In this document: positions 62,793 to 64,000 of the stretch, one piece after another
How positions within the stretch are numbered: position 1 is the stretch's first letter
Layout of the letters: every line of letters begins with the position of its first letter
DNA from: Gloeomargarita sp. SKYB120
GTDB lineage: Bacteria > Cyanobacteriota > Cyanobacteriia > Gloeomargaritales > Gloeomargaritaceae
Direction: 5' to 3'
NCBI GenBank assembly: GCA_025062155.1
Contig: JANXAM010000003.1
Span: forward strand, 1-64,000
Length of the DNA stretch: 64,000 nt
Made by a program: the position numbers and the translations under genes
The notes under the pieces: model-generated
What the model was told of the DNA's origin: nothing
Database searches by the model: none
The model's input: the letters and a program-made list of their open reading frames with translations, nothing else

Positions 62793-63215
62793 TCAACGTC
62801 GCACCTTGGCGCTAAACCCTAGGGCCTTAAACTGGGTCAACCGCAGGGGGGGTGGTTGCGCCGCTGGCACCATGATGGGCAGATGAAACTCGCTGATGCC
62901 AGGCGGGATTTCCTCAATCGTGCCCAGACGCCCGCGCTTGGGGATGGCGGGTTCCCCGTTGGCGTCGTACACCCGTCCAAACACATCGGCGTCGTACACG
63001 GTGCGATTGGTAGGATTTTCCGCCTGGCCGCTGATCCAGTAGCAACGGGCCGGCAATGTGTTACCCCCGCTCGTCACAGCCCCCTCCGCCAGTTCTGGGG
63101 GGCAATCTCCCACGCTGAGATTGAACAAGCGCACTTCCGTCAGGGCCTGAGTGGCGGTTATGGGTCCCCACCACAGTCCCAGCACCATTACCACCACCAT
63201 CAACCAGCGCAACAT
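62793..63215 (-). CDS. small secreted protein, family not recognised
   Basis: A 140-residue protein with a signal peptide (Leu-Met-Val-Val-Val-Met-Val-Leu-Gly-Leu, cut after Thr-Gln-Ala near residue 24). The mature part has two cysteines (Asp-Cys-Pro-Pro, Arg-Cys-Tyr-Trp), Asp-Ala-Asp-Val-Phe-Gly-Arg-Val-Tyr-Asp-Ala-Asn-Gly-Glu-Pro and a beta-rich end (Phe-His-Leu-Pro-Ile-Met-Val). The pattern resembles extracellular domains that assemble into beta folds. GGGGGAGA precedes the ATG. I do not recognise its function. It is convergent with rnpB by 2 bases. Confidence 0.65.
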   Translation of the reverse strand: MLRWLMVVVMVLGLWWGPITATQALTEVRLFNLSVGDCPPELAEGAVTSGGNTLPARCYWISGQAENPTNRTVYDADVFGRVYDANGEPAIPKRGRLGTIEEIPPGISEFHLPIMVPAAQPPPLRLTQFKALGFSAKVRR

Positions 63216-63339
63216 CCCATCTCCCCCCTTTTTCGCTAGACTACCAGAACCGCGCTCCTTTAAACCAATATCTCCCTGCATCAAACTCTGCAAAGACTTA
63301 TCACAAATGCGTAATAAATTCCCTGCGCTGGACGGAGAT

Positions 63340-63720
63340 TTTCTATAGTGATAGTAGGCACCTAAAAGGCAGCAAAAAATGGGATCGAGACGTAGGTGCC
63401 CCGGTCGAGATCCTACCCAATTCCCGGCAGGGAGGGGATGAAACCCAGTGATTGCCCAATCGAGTTGGTTCAACCCATTAGTGCTGAGTCGGGTGGCAAA
63501 ATAGAGAGGGCGCAGTTCAAGAAACGGCTCTGAAGTTGGGTCTGGATCGACCTAGGCCACCGTCAGCCCCGCAGCGTGGGATTGGGTTCTGTGTAAACCG
63601 TCCACTTAACCTGACGAAAGCTGATGAGGATGTCCTGAGGGTCTGGCGCTGCTGACAGCCAGGCCCTTGCCGCGTTTTGGGGAACTCGTTTGCGCTAGCC
63701 TGAAAGACAGTGGTGGAGGC
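63340..63720 (+). ncRNA. candidate structured RNA region before rpiA
   Basis: The 511 bases upstream of rpiA have no gene but contain structure. GGCACCTA (63357-63364) pairs with TAGGTGCC (63393-63400); TATAGT at 63344-63349 could be its -10 element. A second long imperfect stem is made by GGCC-N3-GTCAGC-N3-GCAGCG (63555-63576) with CGCTGCTGAC-N5-GGCC (63647-63665). The length and long hairpin of the second part are of the size of a 6S-like RNA, but no conserved sequence block confirms it. Terminators are not evident. Confidence 0.3.
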
Positions 63721-63726
63721 AAACGC

Positions 63727-64000
63727 ATGACAGTATCCCCCGAACTCATCCAACTGGCCAAGCAGGCGGTGGGGCAACAGGCGGCGCAACTGGTGACCTC
63801 GGGCATGGTGGTGGGGCTAGGGACCGGTTCGACGGCGGCGTGGATGATTCAGGCGCTTGGGGAGCGGCTGCGGCGGGGGGAAATCCAGGACATCCGGGGC
63901 GTGCCCACGTCGTTCCAGGCGACGGTGCTGGCCCGTCAAGCCGGAATTCCCCTGACCAGCTTGGACGAGGTGGAGACGTTAGACCTGGCCATTGACGGCG
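63727..64000 (+). CDS. rpiA: ribose-5-phosphate isomerase A (3' end outside window)
   Basis: The first 91 residues are present. Gly-Leu-Gly-Thr-Gly-Ser-Thr-Ala (28-35 region) is the phosphate-binding loop of RpiA, and Gly-Val-Pro-Thr-Ser-Phe-Gln and Leu-Asp-Leu-Ala-Ile-Asp-Gly at the end are family blocks. It interconverts ribulose- and ribose-5-phosphate in the Calvin and pentose-phosphate cycles. GTGGAGG precedes the ATG. The frame runs off the window edge. Confidence 0.95.
   Translation, partial: MTVSPELIQLAKQAVGQQAAQLVTSGMVVGLGTGSTAAWMIQALGERLRRGEIQDIRGVPTSFQATVLARQAGIPLTSLDEVETLDLAIDG

Overview
The window is chromosomal DNA of an oxygenic cyanobacterium. Diagnostic genes are plastocyanin, ferredoxin-sulfite reductase, CytM, BtpA, BvdR, the acyl-ACP reductase / aldehyde deformylating oxygenase pair, dark-operative protochlorophyllide reductase (ChlL, ChlN), a CP43-like chlorophyll protein and allophycocyanin paralogues. 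The DNA is GC-rich, gene-dense and housekeeping in character. GTG or TTG starts fit best for several genes, and convergent genes often overlap by a few bases. I cannot name the species. The low-light antenna cassette is of a kind known from hot-spring mat Synechococcus and some other cyanobacteria, which is suggestive only.

Layout: 1-2.4 kb, end of petE, a small membrane protein, a possible structured leader and speD-speE (spermidine). 2.4-6 kb, CHAD protein, cysH and divergent sir (sulfate assimilation). 6-15 kb, an HpnP-like B12-binding radical SAM enzyme facing cydAB, then hemF, bioB, a glyoxalase-like protein, rodZ, an rRNA pseudouridine synthase and a PrxQ peroxiredoxin. 15-23 kb, trmL, a LysM/M23 peptidase behind a possible c-di-AMP riboswitch, a folate-biopterin transporter, nfu, the tight glyA-wecA-like-bvdR run and secG. 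22.8-23.5 kb is an AT-rich stretch without a convincing gene. 23.5-29.3 kb, an FAD oxidoreductase, rplI, cytM, a BMC-domain-like protein, ado-aar (alkane synthesis) and tRNA-Thr(UGU). 29.3-33 kb, a YjeF-N protein, an FMN reductase and a TonB-ExbB-ExbD cluster. 33-34.7 kb, a lone TnpB-type protein, the only mobile-element gene seen.

34.8-42.3 kb holds an ABC exporter, ylqD, an S-layer-domain lipoprotein, a VKOR-thioredoxin fusion, btpA, cysQ and the primary sigma factor sigA. 42.3-44.9 kb is the most distinctive part: an apcD4-apcB3-isiX-like operon on the minus strand. This gene set is known for low-light photoacclimation (far-red allophycocyanin plus a CP43-like chlorophyll antenna). Its chlorophyll protein carries an unusual tail of about 125 residues with six Tyr-x-Pro motifs, and a perfect 17-bp palindrome lies upstream of the operon. 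45-53 kb has a TldE/PmbA-like protein, a VanY-type carboxypeptidase, a secreted beta-helix protein, pgl, lptB, FHA and STAS proteins and chlL-DUF5331-chlN. 53-64 kb has comEC, a RecB-like nuclease, a Crp regulator, an LpxB-related protein, a Ser/Thr kinase, rps1 with an ABC-2 permease, the RNase P RNA gene, a small secreted protein and the start of rpiA.

The window joins light harvesting and pigment metabolism (apcD4/apcB3/isiX, chlL/chlN, bvdR, hemF, btpA) with electron transfer (petE, cytM, cydAB), sulfur assimilation, hydrocarbon synthesis and envelope functions. All family names come from reading motifs and remembered homologues; no database search was run.
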